From: Corynebacterium sp. MSK008
GTDB taxonomy: Bacteria > Actinomycetota > Actinomycetes > Mycobacteriales > Mycobacteriaceae
DNA: 64,000 nt
Direction: 5' to 3'
NCBI RefSeq assembly: GCF_030232585.1
Contig: NZ_JASPJX010000007.1
Span: 93,596-157,595 of the forward strand
The notes under the pieces are model-generated. The model did not search any database. It was not told the origin of the DNA and saw nothing but the letters and a program-made list of their open reading frames with translations. Both the position numbers and the translations under genes were made by a program. The first letter of the stretch is position 1. Each line of letters starts with the position of its first letter. Shown piece by piece: positions 61,624 to 64,000 of the stretch.

Positions 61624-61663
61624 CTGTTCGTCTAGCGGGGATCAGTGGTTGCTAGACGATCAG
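61624..61663. repeat. CTAG-centred hairpin 2, overlapping the end of the TVP38 gene
   Basis: CTG-T-TCGTCTAGC (61624-61636) pairs with GCTAGACGA-T-CAG (61651-61663): 9 bp, a T/T mismatch, 3 bp, around a 14-nt loop. The TVP38 stop codon is the TAG of the left-arm CTAG on the minus strand. The 9-bp core is identical to that of hairpin 1, 96 nt away. Confidence 0.8.
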
Positions 61664-62327
61664 GTGAGCGGGTGGGCAGACGCGCGTCCAGCAACAGCCC
61701 CGCGACGCCGATGACAGCGAGCACCGCCATGATCGCCACGAACACCGGGTCCGCATCGCCGGTGAGCGTGTCGCCGAACAGGGTGACCAGGATCGTGCCG
61801 GGCGCAGAACCCACCAGGGTCGCCAGTGCGAACGGGGCGACGGGCACACGGGTGAGCGCCGCGGCGTAGTTCATGATGGAAAACGGCACGGCCGCGATCA
61901 TGCGCAGGCTCAAGATGGCCAACCAACCACGTTCTTCAAGCCGCCGGTTGATGTTTTCCACGGCCGGGTGCGTCAGGCGCGGCTCCACCCAGTCCCGCAG
62001 CAGCGTCCGGACGATGAGGAGAGAAATGATTGCGCTGACCGTCGTGGCTGTCAGTGCGATAAGGATCCCGCGGCCGGTGCCGAACAGGATGCCGGCGGAA
62101 ACCGTCATCAGGGTCCGCGGGATGGGGAACTGGGTGATCAGCACGTACAGCAGCCAGAACAGGACGGGGAACCAGGCACCGGTCTGATCAGACCAGGTGC
62201 GCAAGGTCGAAAGCGGGGGAACGTCGAGAAGCATCCATGCTGCGACGAACAACGCACCGGCCGCAACGATGAGTGCGATCCGGTTCCGGGGTGCCTTCCG
62301 CAAACGATTCACCACGCTATCTTCCAT
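61632..62327 (-). CDS. TVP38/TMEM64 family membrane protein
   Basis: A 231-residue DedA/VTT-superfamily membrane protein with about five to six hydrophobic segments. The signature region FPIPRTLMTVSAGILFGTG (about residues 74-92), SLRMIAAVPFSIMNYAAAL (about 147-165) and GSAPGTILVTLFGD match TVP38 proteins, which may act as lipid scramblases or transporters. ATG at 62327 is preceded by no clear ribosome binding site; longer starts to 62348 are possible. Its last codons form half of hairpin 2, and the gene is divergent from the tandem membrane protein genes. Confidence 0.88.
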   Translation of the reverse strand: MEDSVVNRLRKAPRNRIALIVAAGALFVAAWMLLDVPPLSTLRTWSDQTGAWFPVLFWLLYVLITQFPIPRTLMTVSAGILFGTGRGILIALTATTVSAIISLLIVRTLLRDWVEPRLTHPAVENINRRLEERGWLAILSLRMIAAVPFSIMNYAAALTRVPVAPFALATLVGSAPGTILVTLFGDTLTGDADPVFVAIMAVLAVIGVAGLLLDARLPTRSPDRLATTDPR

Positions 62328-62365
62328 CGGGCTGTAGCCTGGAACCAACTTGAGGAGGGGGGCTC

Positions 62366-62950
62366 ATGAGCTCAAATCAACGCTATGCATCGTCCGTCGG
62401 CCTGTTTCTACTTTCACTGATATTGACATTCCTTGGAATCGGGGTGACCTATGGGCCGATAGTTCTGTCGCTGGTGTTTTACGGCAGCGCACTCGTCACT
62501 GGGTGCATAGCGGCTGCGGGGGTATCAACGGGCGGCGCCGCGCGAACAACGGTGTCCTGCGGGTTCGTCGTTGTGGCAGTCGCGACACCGTGGATCCTCC
62601 CGATACTGAAAGCGGAGCCCGCCGGCTATGCAATCGTCATCGGGATATACGGACCCGCCGTCTCCTTCTTGGCCATGTCCTGGGCGTATCTCACTGCGCG
62701 TTCCAGCAAGCCGTGGCCGTACATTGCGGCGGTGGTGCTCGCCGTCGTGTTGGTCGCTGCGCCACACAAACTCATGGTTCATGTGGCCCACCTGCTTTGG
62801 GGAACCCCGCTGTTCGGGTACATCTGGGTAGCAGTGGTAATCGCCTTCGCCGTTGCGTTTTTCCTGCTCATTGTAGTGCTCAACCGTGGAACCGAGAACC
62901 GTCGCCCAGCTGCACAGACAAAGGTGATGATGCCGGATGTGCAAAACTGA
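62366..62950 (+). CDS. Membrane protein A of a tandem paralogous pair
   Basis: A 194-residue membrane protein with about six hydrophobic segments and no known family. Features shared with the next gene: FLLSL near residue 14, VTGCIAA near 44, ARTTVSCGFVVVAVATP near 60-76, and SWAYLTARSSKPW near 103-115. GAGGAGGGG lies about 6 nt before the ATG. The end overlaps the next gene by 14 nt. Pairs like this usually arise by duplication; a transport or stress role is possible but nothing shows it. Confidence 0.72.
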   Translation: MSSNQRYASSVGLFLLSLILTFLGIGVTYGPIVLSLVFYGSALVTGCIAAAGVSTGGAARTTVSCGFVVVAVATPWILPILKAEPAGYAIVIGIYGPAVSFLAMSWAYLTARSSKPWPYIAAVVLAVVLVAAPHKLMVHVAHLLWGTPLFGYIWVAVVIAFAVAFFLLIVVLNRGTENRRPAAQTKVMMPDVQN

Positions 62951-63551
62951 GCACGACAACATCCCAGTTGTGCTGTTTCTCCTTTCGTTGCTTCTCGCAA
63001 TCGTGGTGCTGTGGGTCGATGACGAATCCGTCCAGCTGGCTATTGCTGCAAGGGCAGTGGCCGTGATTGTCGGGTGCATGGCGGCCGTGCGCGCTGGGGG
63101 AAAGCAGACAGCGCGCACTGTGGCTGCCTGCGCACTCGTGGTGGTTGCAGTCGCGGTACCCGGGATAGTGTCCGCACCCCAATCGGAGACACCTGGGATG
63201 AGCGAGTTCGCCAATATGCTGCTGGGCATCTTCGGGCCCGGATTCACCCTGCTTGGCTTCGCGTGGGCCTATTTGGCTGCGCGGACGGAGAAGGCGTGGA
63301 TCTTTGGCGCGGCGTTGGTTCCGGCGGGCGGTTTGTCTCCCGCGAGCCAACTGGCCACTGTGTTCATCGTGGGACCGTTAGTGCAAGGGTCCATTTCGGA
63401 GTACCACCTGCTTGCGGTGCTTCTTGTGCTCGCCGCGCTCGGGTTTGTGTTCGTTGTGGCGCTGGACCGGCACTTCGAGTTTGAGCATCCGGGCACGGAT
63501 GGTCTCGGTGGGGGATCGATCGGCTCGATGAACGGGCCCGGCTGGACGTAG
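62937..63551 (+). CDS. Membrane protein B of a tandem paralogous pair
   Basis: A 204-residue paralogue of the preceding membrane protein. Matching stretches: VVLFLLSLLLAIVV, VIVGCMAAVRAGG, ARTVAACALVVVAVAVPGI, FAWAYLAARTEKAW. It has about six hydrophobic segments and a Gly/Ser-rich C-terminal tail (GTDGLGGGSIGSMNGPG). ATG at 62937 overlaps the end of gene A by 14 nt, so both are co-translated. Downstream is a terminator and then the remains of an insertion sequence. Function is unknown. Confidence 0.72.
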   Translation: MCKTEHDNIPVVLFLLSLLLAIVVLWVDDESVQLAIAARAVAVIVGCMAAVRAGGKQTARTVAACALVVVAVAVPGIVSAPQSETPGMSEFANMLLGIFGPGFTLLGFAWAYLAARTEKAWIFGAALVPAGGLSPASQLATVFIVGPLVQGSISEYHLLAVLLVLAALGFVFVVALDRHFEFEHPGTDGLGGGSIGSMNGPGWT

Positions 63552-63576
63552 CTGTGGGCCGGAAAAATTAAAATCA

Positions 63577-63605
63577 CCCCGCCGCAAGATCTGCGACGGG
63601 GTTTT
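63577..63605 (+). terminator. Terminator after the tandem membrane protein genes
   Basis: CCCCGCCGCA (63577-63586) can pair with TGCGACGGGG (63592-63601) with one C/A mismatch around the loop AGATC, followed by TTTT. It should end the transcript of the two membrane protein genes. Confidence 0.75.
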
Positions 63606-63639
63606 CCGGTGGTGCCCGGAGGGGTGTCTGGTTCGGTGA

Positions 63640-63773
63640 CATCGTTCCGCATGTCTCATGAGATCGTTCCGGTGCCAGCTGCGGGGATGTCTCACCACAT
63701 CGTTCCGGTGGGCGCACCCTGTGCGGGAAGTGCCCCGCGAGCGTGAAAAGCCATCTCTCGAGACATCGTTCCG
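63640..63773 (+). repeat. Iterated ATCGTTCCG units at the end of an insertion sequence
   Basis: ATCGTTCCG occurs four times on the plus strand (63641-63649, 63663-63671, 63699-63707, 63765-63773). Two copies lie in a longer repeat, ATGTCTCAxxAxATCGTTCC followed by GGTG, at 63651-63674 and 63687-63710. Iterated subterminal repeats of this kind are typical transposase-binding sites at the end of IS elements, in keeping with the HTH fragment that follows. Confidence 0.65.
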
Positions 63774-63786
63774 CCATGCTTAATCA

Positions 63787-63996
63787 ATGACGAAGGCAGA
63801 CAAACCAGCACCGAAAATCATCATCGAAACCATGGAAGTCACGGGCATGACTCAAGTCGAAGCCGCCGAGCATTTCGGTGTGACTACCCGCTGGATTCGG
63901 ACCTTGCAACAGCGCCACCGAGAGTGTCCGATTCTTTGTGTGCGGGGGCTTGGTTTACAAGTAGTCCGCGAATCGGTCGGGGTAAGCCACGGCTAG
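63787..63996 (+). pseudogene. Fragment of a transposase N-terminal HTH domain
   Basis: The frame begins MTKADKPAPKIIIETMEVTG and continues with a good helix-turn-helix, MTQVEAAEHFGVTTRWIRTL (about residues 21-40), then QQRHRE, as in IS481-type transposases. From residue about 47 on, the reading frame no longer looks like transposase and stops after 69 residues, whereas a full transposase would continue for about 300 more. The gene is therefore broken by deletion or insertion, or continues in another frame beyond the window. A functional 69-residue protein is unlikely. Confidence 0.6.
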
Positions 63997-64000
63997 TTGG

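Overview
The window is a high-GC actinobacterial chromosome segment, almost certainly from a Corynebacterium species that is not C. glutamicum itself. Supporting evidence: opcA sits beside zwf in a tkt-tal-zwf-opcA-pgl operon; whiA and MptB (lipomannan mannosyltransferase) are present; acn is paired with the TetR repressor gene acnR; PriA lacks helicase motifs; many genes start with GTG or TTG; and many start codons lie 6-8 nt after a TANNNT -10 box, as in leaderless mRNAs. Gene order matches, by recall, the metK-to-ripA region of mycobacteria and the cg1729-cg1791 region of C. glutamicum.

Layout. 1-3.4 kb: 3' part of metK, two uncharacterised membrane proteins and a secreted polysaccharide deacetylase. 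3.5-9.1 kb: priA, def, fmt, rsmB, rpe. 9.1-13.1 kb: riboflavin genes ribD-ribE-ribBA-ribH and a PH-domain membrane protein. 13.1-18.2 kb: uvrC, rapZ, yvcK, whiA. 18.2-21.8 kb: gap-pgk-tpiA-secG. 21.8-28.3 kb, minus strand: pentose phosphate operon. 28.4-34.7 kb: ctaB, a quinone reductase, ctaA, an ABC exporter and mptB. 34.8-41.0 kb: sufRBDCSUT. 41.0-42.8 kb: a 39-residue membrane peptide gene and an ABC-F ATPase. 42.9-47.1 kb is the least conserved part: an HNH nuclease-like protein, an orphan protein with an AT-rich promoter, a PLDc_N-like miniprotein and a membrane protein/MerR pair. 47.1-50.8 kb: UPF0210 and ACT-domain proteins, an NAD(P)-binding protein, a glutamine amidotransferase and acnR. 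50.9-56.5 kb: acn, a membrane protein and an NlpC/P60 hydrolase with a long leader. 56.5-63.6 kb: hemH, DUF3097, NfeD/SPFH, an HTH protein, a TVP38 protein and two tandem paralogous membrane proteins. 63.6-64.0 kb: the end of a decayed insertion sequence.

The genes are mostly housekeeping: glycolysis and the pentose phosphate pathway, heme o/a and heme b synthesis, Fe-S assembly feeding aconitase, riboflavin synthesis, and cell-wall synthesis and remodelling. Several operators can be read by eye: SufR, AcnR and GlxR types, and a self-operator for the MerR protein. No tRNA, rRNA, CRISPR array or FMN riboswitch was seen. The least explained signals are an over-represented 11-mer (CGTCGATARGC, nine copies), a pair of CTAG-centred hairpins at 61.5-61.7 kb, the 380-nt leader before the NlpC/P60 gene, and the missing ppc gene downstream of secG.
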